Positions 33,497-44,234 of a stretch of DNA of 64,000 nt are shown here, piece by piece. The translations under genes and the position numbers were made by a program. The stretch is from Pleurodeles waltl. Lineage: Eukaryota; Chordata; Amphibia; Caudata; Salamandridae. The notes beneath the pieces are model-generated. The model did not search any database. It was not told the DNA's origin and worked only from the letters and a program-made list of their open reading frames with translations. Where the stretch lies: positions 62,001-126,000 of the forward strand of contig NW_027150042.1 in assembly GCF_031143425.1 (NCBI RefSeq). Reading direction: 5' to 3'. The number at the start of each line of letters is the position of its first letter. Within the stretch, counting starts at the first letter, position 1.

Positions 33497-33678
33497 TATT
33501 GGTGGTCAGTGATGGGATTCAGTACTTGTATTTATGCAGTGCCATAAATTGATTTTGTGTAACACTGAAATCCTATATAAATAATTTAATACCATATTGA
33601 ACCTCTTTTTAAATTCTCTTTGATTGAACATTTTGCTTTTTCAAAACTCACTTCCATTCTACTTAGTTATCTGTTCCT

Positions 33679-34203
33679 ATGACACTACCTTCAAGTATGG
33701 GGTTTGAGCATAGCCGGTTGGAGAGATACACTGCAGCTGAGCTCAAAGAGGTCTGCAAGGAGAGAGGACTTCCAGCAAAGATGAGCACCCAGAAGCTGGA
33801 GCTCCAGAAGGCTCCTAGGGCCTGTGAGGAGGCCCACCATTTGCTAGCCTCAGCAGAGGACCAGGATGGGGAGGAGGGTATGGAGGAGCAATGGGGGGGA
33901 CCTAATCACAGGTCCTGAGCTGCAGCACTCAGAGGGAGAGGGCACCTTGCCCACAGGAAAGGAGATCCATGCCAGCGCAGAGAGTGGTGTGTTGTCCTGC
34001 AGTCTGTTCCCTGAGCTGAGGATCTGATAGTCAGGATGGCTGAGAAAGATTTCAGGCTGCCAATGACCACAAAAATGGAGGATGCTGCTGCAGAGAGGGC
34101 TGCAGAGGAGAGAAAGGCTGAAGCTGAGAAAGCCATCTCAGAAAAAAAGATCTTGTTGGCTCATGAAGTGAGCATGAAAAAGCAGGACCTCAAAGCCAGG
34201 TAA
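33679..34203 (+). pseudogene. gag N-terminal remnant with SAP-like segment
   Basis: The frame from ATG at 33679 reads LERYTAAELKEVCKERGLPA and then STQKLELQKA, a SAP-like helix pair (ExLxxxCxxxGLxxxGxKxxLxxAL) found at the start of gag proteins of vertebrate LTR elements, followed by an acidic stretch. After a frame break near 33920, a charged helical segment appears at about 34035-34200: ERMAEKDFRL-like, then AAAERAAEERKAEAEKA and KKQDLKAR. Sequence similarity ends there, so only the N-terminus survives. It lies 180 bp downstream of the LTR, the normal spacing for a leader. Function would be particle assembly. Confidence 0.6.
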
Positions 34204-36298
34204 GCAGGGTCCAATAACAATGCAGGCAGCTCCCCCCGTGGCTGCCAACAGCAATTACCAATGTGGGTGTCCCAGAAGGGGACCGGGACACCCACAAAAG
34301 TTTTTAAAAAAAAGAATAAACAAGCAGCAGGAGTTGCTCATTTAATATTCACTGCTCCCGGAATGGAGCATCCCAAAATGCCCTGTGAGGGCTTTTTCAT
34401 TATTTTCTTTAATCTGGTGAATCCCTTAAAATGCCAGGCTCTGCGCCCAACCCCACACTGCGCAAGGTAATTGGCATCTTCCTTTATGTTAAAAAAAAAT
34501 AGAAATTTACTGAAAAAAACAAAGGTTAAAATTACATGATAGTTAGGAATTCTAAAAATATGTTACTTTACATTTATAAATACCTTAAAAATTCACTCAA
34601 AAAACAGAGGTGAAAGGATCATTATAGGTAAATGACACTGTCAGTTAAAATATATACTGTTTTAAACAAACATACCACTGAATTTACCAGTTATAATTGT
34701 CTCAAATAACTGTAACTCATACTCTAAATTAATTATAACTCATGTCCTCCCCAAGTAGTGCTAATTACCTCACATATTACATCACTCATGACATGCTCTA
34801 TGATGTCACTGATAACATCACTGCAACTTCTGAAATGTCATCATTGATGACATCACTGTGCATGACAGAGGAGTGAGTTATAGTTACTTTAGAGCACAAA
34901 TTATAATTCTCAGCTATTTTGTTTTTTTCATTTGGCATATCAATAGTTACTTTTAAGTCCCAAAAAGATATCCACTATCTAGAATGGGTCAACCGATTCC
35001 AAGAGAAGTATGAGGAAATATGCAGAAGGACAGATAACTGTACCTCCTTTCTAAATCTTTCTAGATGAAGGGGCTGATTTATGTGTTGGCGGAAAGTGTA
35101 CTGAGTTGCAATGGGATACCTCCATGTCCTGAATCAATATTTGCAAATCTGGTGGCTTGAGGCCTGAGCATGTAGTGTTGGGAAGCTGTGTGCTCTGTTC
35201 ACAATCCCAAGATGGATCAAAACCAGCTTGTTTCTTCTCTCACTTTTCATTGTCTTCCAGCACATCAAGACCTTTGACTGCTGATCAATGTCTGCAATAC
35301 GTTGTTAAGCAAACCCTCAAAAAACTGTATGTAGAAATGTCATTCTTCAAGCTATATGTTAAAATCCAACATTTATGGCAGCAAATGACCTGCTGGAAAC
35401 TCAACAATGGAGTAACTTGGAGTGTGCCAGAAATGTTCAGTTCATCATTGGCAATGGCTTTGTTGCTGACCTCTAGAAAATTGTGAGTGTACCGTCTGAC
35501 TTAATCCACCTTGAGAATTTCTGACTCATCTCATCACTACAGGACTATGATTAATCATTAAAATCATGGAAAATTGTATTGTATCTCATCTTAAGGATCA
35601 GTTGGAAGTAACAATCTTGTTAGTGATTTTCAAGTTTTTGCTCAGGACACAGCAGTAAAACGTATGTAGCAATAGTGGTAGATGACCCTCAAAATCTCAT
35701 AGAAAAATTACAGCTGTCTTCAAATTTCTTCAGATGTATCTTCATCCTTTGGTGTGGAAAAGCATACATTTCTCTCAGATACCCTAAAAGAAAGACACAA
35801 TATTAATAATACTGTACTATAATAAATTGGTGAAACTCTTTCCAAACCAATCCACATAATCTGAGGTGTACCACTGGGTTTAATAATGGCGCTCTTACCT
35901 TTAAATATATATATTGACCTCCTTGGATCCCTACTAAATGAACTAGGGATTCAGTATTATCTTTATTCAGATAAAATCGAGTCATACCTTGACATGACCA
36001 GTAACTACCGAGTTCTGCCCAAGTGTTGAACCAACATACAACAGTGACTGAAAAGTAGTCAGAAAGTAGAAGGAACTGAAAACAGTGTTTTCATTCTTTT
36101 CTCACTAAACTCGGACTGCCATATAATTGAAAACTGGGTAAATGCAATCTGAGATGCTATGGTTTGGCCTCAAAATGTTAAATCAGCGACATCCTTAGTT
36201 ATATTAGACAGGAAACTCAATCTTAAGTAAACTTTAAAAGCCTGGCAAAATCCAGTGTAAATTATTCCACAACTGCAATATTTTCCTAAACATGACTT
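34204..36298. other. Unassigned stretch with repeated TGATGTCAC/TGACATCA motifs
   Basis: 34760-34870 has clustered ATGATGTCAC, GATGACATCAC and TTACATCACTCATGACA motifs inside loosely inverted flanks (TAACTCATGTCC near 34738, GAGTGAGTTATAG near 34871). The rest, to the L1 insertion site at 36299, shows no recognised family or gene. Confidence 0.4.
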
Positions 36299-36569
36299 AA
36301 AAATAGCAGTGCAGGGGTGTGTGGCTTAGACTGAGAAGTGCATGGGTGCCTGACTCCGTCTCTTCCGGTGATGCAGAGCAACTTTCAATCGTTTCTGCCA
36401 CTCCGAGATCAACAAATATTCAACAAATATGAATTTCTGATTTCAGTTAGACTCCTGCCACACATGTAATGATCAGAGATAAGGTCAGAGCTAATCTAAA
36501 TGTTTTAATCAAGTTTGTCTCCTTTCGCTGTAACCAACGCACCCATCCTAAATGACAGCATCCCATTCC

Positions 36570-37090
36570 CGAGCCTGGTGCATTGTTGGATTGAATCAAA
36601 CCGATTGAAATCTTTTGATCTATGTTTGCATAATTTGCGCTGATCATGGCAAGAAATAGATGTGTTTACTCACCAGTTTTGCAAGTTTCACCGAATGCGT
36701 GAAGAAAACAAATTACTTACTCAAACTTGATCTGCCTGACCTTAAAATGGCGCCCAAGCTGAAATAGAAAATCAATTAAAATCTTTTGAACTATGCTTGT
36801 AAAACTTGTGCTGTTCCTGGCACGTAATGGATGCGTTTATTTACTGGTTTTACAAGTTTCACTGAATGTGTGAAGACAACAAATTGCTCACTCAAACTCG
36901 ATTTGCCTGACCTTAAAATGGTGCCCATATTGAAACGGAGATTTGACTGAAATCTTTTGAACAATGCTTGTATAGCTTGCACTGATCAAGGCAAGTAATA
37001 GATGCGTTTTCTCACCATTTTTGCAAGCTTCACCGAATGTGTGAAGAAAACAAATTGCTCACCCAAACTCGATTTGCCTGACCTTAAAAT
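36570..37090 (+). promoter_or_regulatory. 171-bp tandem monomers in the L1 copy 2 5' UTR
   Basis: CCTTAAAATGG recurs at 36740, 36911 and 37082, spacings of exactly 171 bp. Each unit contains GAAATCTTTTGA, a CTTGTA/GCATAA stretch, CACTGATCA(T/A)GGCA-like sequence, TTTTGCAAG(T/C)TTCACCGAATG and CTCGATTTGCCTGACC. About three units are present. Tandem 5' monomers are the promoter form of mouse L1 families. AAAATGGCGCC-like cores (AAAATGGTGCC and AAAATGGCACC in the other two) resemble YY1 sites, so a promoter role is inferred. Confidence 0.75.
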
Positions 37091-37418
37091 GGCACCCGTG
37101 CTGAAAGGGAGAATATTTTTCTTCTTTGCTGGTTTTGACAAGGTGTGAAATATCTGCAGATAAAATAAACAATTTGTTCATTCCAGTGAACTTATCTCTT
37201 GGTACACATGTGGAAATAGACGAGTTATCACAGCTTAGTCTTGCAAACTTATAACTTCAGAAATCTTCAGGCCCAGGCCTGTTGTGGATGTAATACAAGG
37301 CCAAGAACCTTTGATGAATGTGATAACTGAATAAATTCAAGTTTCAATTTGTGTTCGCTATTTTCTACAGAAACAACACAGTAATCCATTCCTGCACTTT
37401 GAAACAGAGGATCTTAAC

Positions 37419-38325
37419 ATGGCTGATAAGGAACCTTTAACCGCACGCTAAGCGTTCCAAGGTGGAACCAACCTTTCCGGATTCACTGATGACGATGGAT
37501 ATGATCCTCAAAAAGCTGACGGAAGTGCATGACCTCACTAAGTATACAAAAATAAACACAGACTCTATGTAGCTTGAGCTAACGGCCATCTGGGCGGATA
37601 GTAACACTGTCAACAATAAAATATTAGAGGCTGAACAAAGAATCAGTGACCTGGAAGACGTCAAGAACAAATCTACCAAGGACTTCTCTCATTACAATCA
37701 ATAACGAAATCTATGAAAAAAGACATTGCGGACTTGGAAGACCGAACTAGGAGAGGTGACCTGAAATTTTTGGGAGTTCCTGAAGGATCTGAAAGTAATG
37801 AGGGCCCCCTCCAATTTGTGCGTTTTCTTCCTTGAATGTTGGTTACCTCAAGTTACAAGTCTCCAATTTAACCAAAAATTTGAACTGGAAAGAGTACATA
37901 GGGTCCCAAAATTCAAACGCTCCTATGGATCTCCGAACAAACCCAGACCAATAGTTTGCAAACCTCTGCGGTTCCAACATGCCGAAGCAGTCTTGCTCTA
38001 CATGCGCAAAAATAACCACATTAACTGGAATGGATCTAAAATCTACATTTCACAGGACTACTCCAAAATGACTTTAGATACAAGAAAAGGATTCTTGGCC
38101 CTAAGTGATAGACTCAGAGACATAAAAATTAAATTTTCTTTTGCAGGTCCGTCAAAGTTCAGAATCATCATAGATGGAAAACATCAAATCTCCAACGATC
38201 ACAATGCTTTAAAATCCTATCTAGACGCACTGACAGGACAAGACATGGACTTTGCTAGAGCCCGTCATACAAAAGGAAAACCTAACTCTTGTTCCTTAAA
38301 AGTGTGCCAATCTCATCGATACTGA
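37419..38325 (+). pseudogene. L1 ORF1 protein (copy 2, broken)
   Basis: ORF1p is the RNA-binding chaperone that coats L1 RNA. The likely start ATG is at 37419 (MADKEPLTAR then stop). After a frame change the sequence continues with TMDMILKKLTEVHDLTK and NKILEAEQRISDLEDVKNKS, a coiled-coil heptad segment. Frame 37798-38325 gives FELERVHRVPKF, RPIVCKPLRFQHAEAVLLYM, KMTLDTRKGFLALSDRLRD and IKIKFSFAGPSKFRI, the RRM-to-C-terminal-domain region of L1 ORF1p. An in-frame stop near 37570 and two shifts abolish it. It precedes ORF2 on the same strand, as in all L1 elements. Confidence 0.88.
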
Positions 38326-39145
38326 GGTCTTTGAAAGCTTTTAGCAATCTGTAGGGTACCTCCCTATCTACAATGTTTGCTCTTACTAAAGATATTTTTT
38401 TCCCTAAGATCATACTTAAAGTTAACTTTGTATTGTTTGCTTCCCTTTTCTATCCAACAATGGTGAATTGTTAAAATAATAAGGACATTTCTGTAATTTA
38501 ATTGGTGAAACTCAATCACCTACTAGTTTTCTTATCACTTTGCCTGTCAGGGTTAGTTCATACTCACTCATTGTCTACCATAGTTATGCTCTTGTTAACT
38601 GACAGTATATGTTCCTACATATTCTGCTTGCTTTGCCTACATTTGTATTGTATAACATATTGTACAGGCTATAGGTAATACTTCCACTTCGCCATTTTCT
38701 GCAAGGTATACTACATCATTACCAACACATGTGCCATCCAGGTATCCAATTTTTGATAGCGTTCCAAGACTCAGATATAGATAAACTTATGTGACCTTCC
38801 CTCTGTAAATAATCTACAATAGCAGCATATGATGTGCCCATCACAATGTATATTCCGAGTTGCCCCGAGGGATGTCTGCTCTTCTTCTTTCACCCACTCC
38901 AAGGCGTTTGCAAAACGTTGGGGGGGGGGAACATTGGGGTGGGGAGGGGGGTTGTTATTACTTCTTTTTCTTTTGTTTTTTATTCTTCGTCTTCCTTACT
39001 TTTTTCCTCTTCCACCTTTCTCTCATTTATACTTATTTGCTGGACAGCGTAGGGTTGTTACGAATACGATTCTCACACTAGACTTATAATACGTCATCCA
39101 ATATAGTACTTCTCGGAATCCATCTCATAAGACTATAAACAGTAT
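38326..39145 (+). other. L1 copy 2 inter-ORF region
   Basis: About 0.8 kb of non-coding sequence between ORF1 and a DNA element, continuing at 40107-40291 up to the ORF2 start. At about 1 kb in total it is longer than the short spacer usual in mammalian L1. It includes a strong G-run cluster at 38920-38952. Confidence 0.6.
38920..38952 (+). other. G-quadruplex-like motif
   Basis: Four runs of four or more G (nine, four, four-plus, six) are separated by loops AACATT, T and A. This fits the G3+N1-7 quadruplex pattern on the L1 sense strand, between ORF1 and ORF2. Confidence 0.7.
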
Positions 39146-40106
39146 GGTGGTCATTTTGACCCCGGCAGTGGGTGTTAATGTGGTGGTAGTACCGCCAACA
39201 GGCTGAAGTCAACCCATCAATATACCACACCGACCACCATGGCGGTAGCAACCGCCGGGCCGGATGATAATAATCTCCAGCCTAGTGGCCACTAATGTAC
39301 CCCCAGCAGCATTTTGACCCTGCCTACCGACAAGGTTTTCGTGGCATTCGTAATGCCACGAAAACCATGGCGGTAGGCCCTACCAGTGACAGGGAATTCC
39401 TTCCTTGGCACTGGTAGAAGGCCCACCCGCCCCTGTAACACTCCCCAGATGCCTCCCACTCCATCCACGCTCCCCCCTTCAAGTCCCCCACTACCCGTAC
39501 TCGCTCACTCGCAGACATGCACCACGCATTCACAGACTCGCTCACACAGGCATACACGCATTCATACATGTATGCATCCATTCATTCACGCACACATCCA
39601 TACACACATTCATACTGACACGCAGACATGCATTCACTTTTCCATTCATACACACATTTTCACATGTGCACACACACACACACGCAACCAACACTACACA
39701 CACATTTGCATTCATGCACACTCTCACACATTCATGCACACACACCCCCACACACACACAACACCCTCCATCCTCCTCCCCTGTCGGAAACCAAACTTAG
39801 TTGCATCCAGGGGGTCTTCGGCAGGGGACAGGACGGGGTGCTGCTACCACCAGCAGAACACCGCCAGGCCGTATTATTTTTCATAATACAGATGGCGGCG
39901 GTCTACTGGCGTGACGCTGCTGGTGGCAGCAGCTCCAGCTTAACACCATCCGCCAGTATGGCCACAGCCGGATTTCCACGCTTCTTGTGGGGGAAATCTG
40001 GCTGTGGTCATAATTTGGCAGATGGATGTTAGCCGTGGCGACGGTCTTTTGGCGGCTGTCGCCAGGGCGGTAGGCGGAATTTACCACCATTCTCATAATG
40101 ATGGCC
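39146..40106. mobile_element. Non-autonomous DNA element in L1 copy 2 (inter-ORF)
   Basis: Ends GGTGGTCATTTTGACC (39146) and CTCATAATGATGGCC (to 40106) are imperfect inverted repeats flanked by TAT on both sides (39143-39145, 40107-40109). The body has the GCGGTAG/CTACCGCC motif style and a CA-rich microsatellite core (about 39500-39770) like 3538-4449. It has no coding capacity; the CA-tract frames are composition artefacts. Harbinger-like by style, with a TAT rather than TWA target. Confidence 0.65.
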
Positions 40107-40291
40107 TATGTGTTTTGTTCACTACATACATAACAATTATTGGATTAATCTACTTTATTGTGAAAGCAGACATTATACACATACTCAACTGTTGTAGATC
40201 AATGATAGTCCATACTCACAAAGATACCCTCCTTACATAGGAGTACTTTCGATACATATTGATACGCACCTCTACCATATAACATACTACT

Positions 40292-41716
40292 ATGGCTAAT
40301 ACTAATATGCTAGACAATGTCAATATCGTATCTTTGAACGTTAAGGGCATGAATCATCCAATAAAAGGTAGGAAAATAATGAACTATCTATACAAAACCA
40401 AGGGATATATTATCCTTCTTCAAGAAACAAGGATTCCAGAGACAGAAGCACTCAAAATCAAAAACAATTGGATCGTTGATGTACACTGTTCTCCGGCAGT
40501 CCACACAAAAAATGGTGTGATTACACTGATCTCCAAAAAAATCTAATCTGAGTACTGAATCCTATATTACAGATACAGAAGGAAGATGGGTCATAACAAC
40601 TCTAAGGAAAGATGAGACTAGATTACATGTTGTTAATATATATACGGTCCAAATATTGATGACAGTAACTTCTGGAATACAATTTCAGAGAAATTAGTTC
40701 AGCTGCCTACTAACGACCTCCTAATTGTAGCTGAAGATTTCAACCTTCCCGTGGATACCACGATAGCTAGACAATCCACTTATAGGTGTTACCCACCTAA
40801 AGCTCATAGAATTCTAAAAGATATTTGCACTAAATATGACCTTAAAGACACATGGAGACTCCAACACCCTGACTCGAGAGATTATACCTTTTACTCTTCT
40901 CCTCATAATCCATACATGAGAATAGATTATATCCTTATCTTGGGTTCCCACACCCACTTTATTGACCAAACAAATATTTCACTAATAATAATTTCTGACC
41001 ATGCATGCATCAATACTCTACTAGCTGGGACCAATTCTAAAACCCATACAAAAAATGACGTTTCAACAATGAGATTTAAAAAAAATAAGAGAATATAAAG
41101 GGAATTGAATGGACCATTTCCAACTTTTTCACAAATAACTCCTCCCCAAATGTACATATACAAACTATTTGGGATGCTCTTAAAGCAACTTTAAGAGGTA
41201 CATTAATAGAGATGAAAACTAGTATCAATACGGCAAAAAATAAATCCCTACTGGAACTGGAACATGAGATTGGTCTTTTAGAATCTTCCCATATCAAAAC
41301 GTTGGACAAGCAGATCCTCACCAAACTTACTGCAAAGAAATATGAGTATAATAGAATACTCAGCAAACGAACAGGCATATAGATTAATAAATTTAAAGAC
41401 CTTAAACTTTGTGAAGCCTACAAAGCAGGAAAAATGCTAGCATCATGTCTGAAACACAAACAAAATCAAAAGAACATAACTTCAATCAAGGATAGGTTGA
41501 ACTCCACCCAACCAAACCCTAAAAAAATTATAGACACATTTAGAAAATTTTAAATGGAACTATACTTGAAGGATAACCAAATTACAACCAAACAATGTAA
41601 TGAGTATTTAAATAAATTACAGATCCCCAAACTATCTGAAGAAGATAAAGAGGTGTTAGCCAAACCAATCTCTACAAATGAGATCACTGAGGCCATCAAC
41701 ACACTAAAAGATAATA
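40292..41716 (+). pseudogene. L1 ORF2 endonuclease and linker (copy 2)
   Basis: Starts with ATG at 40292. The apurinic-endonuclease-like domain shows SLNVKGMNHPIKGRK (catalytic Asn), YIILLQETRIPE (catalytic Glu), then after a frame change at about 40545 LIVAEDFNLPVD (catalytic Asp/Asn). Frame 40751-41098 gives MRIDYILILG and IIISDHACIN (final SDH). The domain nicks target DNA to prime reverse transcription. The linker continues to LSEEDKEVLAKPI and ITEAINTLKDNKA (about 41700). Stops near 41098, 41380 and 41551 and the frame break make it dead, though all signature residues are still readable. Confidence 0.88.
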
Positions 41717-41870
41717 AGGCTCGGGACTGACTGCAGCCTGGCAATGTCGGTGGTTGGACCATGGCATCTCAGCCTCGGTCAGAATGGGCAGGATCGGACC
41801 ACCACTACTGCGGCGGTCCAACAACCACCCCGAGTCTGCCGGTCTCAAGACTGCCAGACTCGGAATGACC
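41717..41870. other. GC-rich 154-bp segment replacing part of the L1 RT
   Basis: The L1 frame stops at ...LKDNKA and resumes at LYLPELISNSQVGFL. In this family about 100 residues (including the SYRPISLLN block) normally lie between. The intervening DNA (GGTGGTTGGACC, ATCGGACCACCACTACTGC, GACTCGGAATGACC) resembles fragments of the local DNA-element families. An insertion plus deletion is the simplest reading. Confidence 0.5.
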
Positions 41871-42337
41871 CACTTAATCTTTACCTACCAGAGCTAATTA
41901 GTAATTCCCAGGTAGGGTTCTTAAAGAACAGGATGGCCAATAATAATACTCGCCTATTATGCCATGTCATAGAAAGAGCCAGGAATGTATCCTCGGCATC
42001 CATAGCTATAGCCTCTGACGCCGATAAGTCTTTTGATAAAGTCTCTTGGACATTCTTAGAACAGTACCTTAGATCTTTTAACTTTAGGGATGACTTCATT
42101 AAAATGATCATGGTCATATATAGTAACCCCAGAGCATCTATCTCTGTAAATGGCTCGGTATCCATGACTTTTAACCTTGAATAAGGCACAAGACAGGGTT
42201 GCCCACTATTGCCCTCCCTTTTTTTACTAGCACTCGAACCATTACTATTACACATTAACAGTAGCCCTCAAATATCAGGAATAGATTTTCATGGAAAAAC
42301 AATCAAATTGGCAGCCTACGCGATGACTCTCTCATCT
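41871..42337 (+). pseudogene. L1 ORF2 reverse transcriptase, 5' part (copy 2)
   Basis: Frame 41744-42184 contains QVGFLKNRMANNNTRLLCHV and ASDADKSFDKVSWTFLEQYL, the RT palm with the first catalytic Asp. After a stop at 42182, GTRQGCPLLPSLFLLALEPL follows. The next segment (KTIKLAAYA) ends at the active-site loop. One base is missing just before the catalytic pair, so Asp-Asp-Ser-Leu-Ile is encoded in a shifted frame at 42322-42335. The hammerhead array is inserted immediately after these codons, splitting the domain. Confidence 0.88.
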
Positions 42338-42518
42338 AAAACAACAACAACAAGTGATGGACGGAATGCTGAACATTGTCAAACACTCACCCCCAGTCAT
42401 AGATCTGGGTTTAGTCCATCGTTCTTTTGCTCACCATGCCACCCCAGTTTGGACCCAGCCATATGCAAATCAGTCTTGACCCTGTTCCTCATGGGAACAG
42501 TCCAGACCGAACTGCCAA

Positions 42519-42598
42519 GCCAGGTCCTCACTGGACTGGAAACAAGCATCCTGGGACTAGTTTCGGGGTTTCACCCCCTCATCAGCCAGGCTAGCTTG
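42519..42598 (-). ncRNA. Hammerhead ribozyme copy A
   Basis: Minus-strand CTGATGA at 42578-42585 is followed by a stem II with one extra G (GGGGGT/ACCCC), then GAAA. Stem III (CTAG/CCAG) has one mismatch. The cleavage triplet GTC is at 42534-42536. Core nucleotides are intact, but the stem changes suggest weaker activity than copies B-E. Confidence 0.8.
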
Positions 42599-42841
42599 AA
42601 TCCAGTGGCATGGGAAGCACGGTACCCACGTCTGGGCATACCCTTCCCACTTAGGGCGACAAAGCAAAAACAACAAGTGATGGACGGAATGCTGAACATT
42701 GTCAAACACTCACCCCCAGTCATAGATCTGGGTTTAATCCATCGTTCTTTTGCTCACCATGCCACCCCAGTTTGGACCCAGCCATATGCAAATCAGTCTT
42801 GACCCTGTTCCTCATGGGATCAGTCCAGACTGAACTGCCAA

Positions 42842-42920
42842 GCCAGGTCCTCACTGGACCGGAAACAAGCATCCTGGGACCGGTTTCGGGGTTTCACCCC
42901 TCATCAGCCAGGCTAGCTTG
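42842..42920 (-). ncRNA. Hammerhead ribozyme copy B
   Basis: Minus-strand CTGATGAG at 42900-42907, perfect stem II (GGGGT-GAA-ACCCC), GAAA, stem III CCGG/CCGG closed by A-U, and cleavage triplet GTC at 42857-42859. Confidence 0.88.
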
Positions 42921-43186
42921 AATCCAGTGGCATGGGAAGCACGGGACCCACGTCTGTGCATACCCTTCCCACTTAGGAACAGGGTCAAGACTGATTTGCA
43001 TATGGCTGGGCCCAAACTGGGGTGGCATGGTGAGCAAAATAACGATGGATTAAACCCAGATCTATGACTGGGGGTGAGTGTTTGACAATGTTCAGCATTC
43101 CGTCCATCACTTGTTGTTTTTGCTTTGTCGCCCTAAGTGGGAAGGGTATGCCCAGACGTGGGTCCCGTGCTTCCCATGCCACTGGA

Positions 43187-43268
43187 TTCAAGCTAGCCTG
43201 GCTGATGAGGGGTGAAACCCCGAAACCGGTCCCAGGATGCTTGTTTCCGGTCCAGTGAGGACCTGGCT
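43187..43268 (+). ncRNA. Hammerhead ribozyme copy C
   Basis: Plus-strand core CTGATGA (43202), stem II GGGGT-GAA-ACCCC, GAAA, stem III A-CCGG...CCGG-T with a 17-nt loop, then GTC at 43250-43252. Predicted cleavage follows 43252. Stem order is type I. Stem I is imperfect by eye: CAAGC/GCTTG pair, separated from a short C-A-G pairing by an internal loop. Confidence 0.9.
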
Positions 43269-43315
43269 TGGCAGTTCGGTCTGGACTGTTCCCATGAGGA
43301 ACAGGGTCAAGACTG

Positions 43316-43323
43316 ATTTGCAT
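43316..43323 (+). promoter_or_regulatory. Octamer ATTTGCAT in each hammerhead monomer
   Basis: An exact octamer (complement ATGCAAAT) that recurs every 322 bp and is retained in the degraded monomer at 27861. The octamer is the distal element of vertebrate snRNA-type promoters. It lies about 250 nt upstream of the next predicted cleavage site. As I recall, newt satellite 2 has an snRNA-like promoter. Function here is inferred. Confidence 0.5.
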
Positions 43324-43508
43324 ATGGCTGGGCCCAAACTGGGGTGGCATGGTGAGCAAAAGAACGATGGATTAAACCCAGATCTATGACTGGGGGTGAG
43401 TGTTTGACAATGTTCAGCATTCTGTCCATCACTTGTTGTTTTTGCTTTGTCGCCCTAAGTGGGAAGGGTATGCCCAGACGTGGGTCCCGTGCTTCCCATG
43501 CCACTGGA

Positions 43509-43590
43509 TTCAAGCTAGCCTGGCTGATGAGGGGTGAAACCCCGAAACCGGTCCCAGGATGCTTGTTTCCGGTCCAGTGAGGACCTGGCT
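43509..43590 (+). ncRNA. Hammerhead ribozyme copy D
   Basis: Same core as copy C exactly 322 bp downstream: CTGATGAG at 43524, predicted cleavage after 43574. Confidence 0.9.
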
Positions 43591-43830
43591 TGGCAGTTCG
43601 GTCTGGACTGTTCCCATGAGGAACAGGGTCAAGACTGATTTGCATATGGCTGGGCCCAAACTGGGGTGGCATGGTGAGCAAAAGAACGATGGATTAAACC
43701 CAGATCTATGACTGGGGGTGAGTGTTTGACAATGTTCAGCATTCCGTCCATCACTTGTTGTTTTTGCTTTGTCGCCCTAAGTGGGAAGGGTATGCCCAGA
43801 CGTGGGTCCCGTGCTTCCCATGCCACTGGA

Positions 43831-43912
43831 TTCAAGCTAGCCTGGCTGATGAGGGGTGAAACCCCGAAACCGGTCCCAGGATGCTTGTTTCCGGTCCAGT
43901 GAGGACCTGGCT
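43831..43912 (+). ncRNA. Hammerhead ribozyme copy E
   Basis: Same core, CTGATGAG at 43846, predicted cleavage after 43896. No core change seen. Confidence 0.9.
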
Positions 43913-44152
43913 TGGCAGTTCGGTCTGGACTGTTCCCATGAGGAACAGGGTCAAGACTGATTTGCATATGGCTGGGCCCAAACTGGGGTGGCATGGTGAG
44001 CAAAAGAACGATGGATTAAACCCAGATCTATGACTGGGGGTGAGTGTTTGACAATGTTCAGCATTCCGTCCATCACTTGTTGTTTTTGCTTTGTCGCCCT
44101 AAGTGGGAAGGGTATGCCCAGACGTGGGTCCCGTGCTTCCCATGCCACTGGA

Positions 44153-44234
44153 TTCAAGCTAGCCTGGCTGATGAGGGATGAAACCCCGAAACCGGTCCCA
44201 GGATGCTTATTTCCGGTCCAGTAAGGACCTGGCT
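44153..44234 (+). ncRNA. Hammerhead ribozyme copy F (stem II mismatch)
   Basis: CTGATGAG at 44168. Stem II reads GGGAT-GAA-ACCCC, creating one A-C mismatch, and the loop and flank differ (TTATTTCCGGTCCAGTAAGG). Predicted cleavage follows 44218. It is the most diverged unit in the direct arm. Confidence 0.85.

Noticed and set aside
39324..40032. Frames of 70-166 codons rich in His/Thr or Cys/Val
   Set aside because: Same cause: CA-rich core of the element at 39146-40106.
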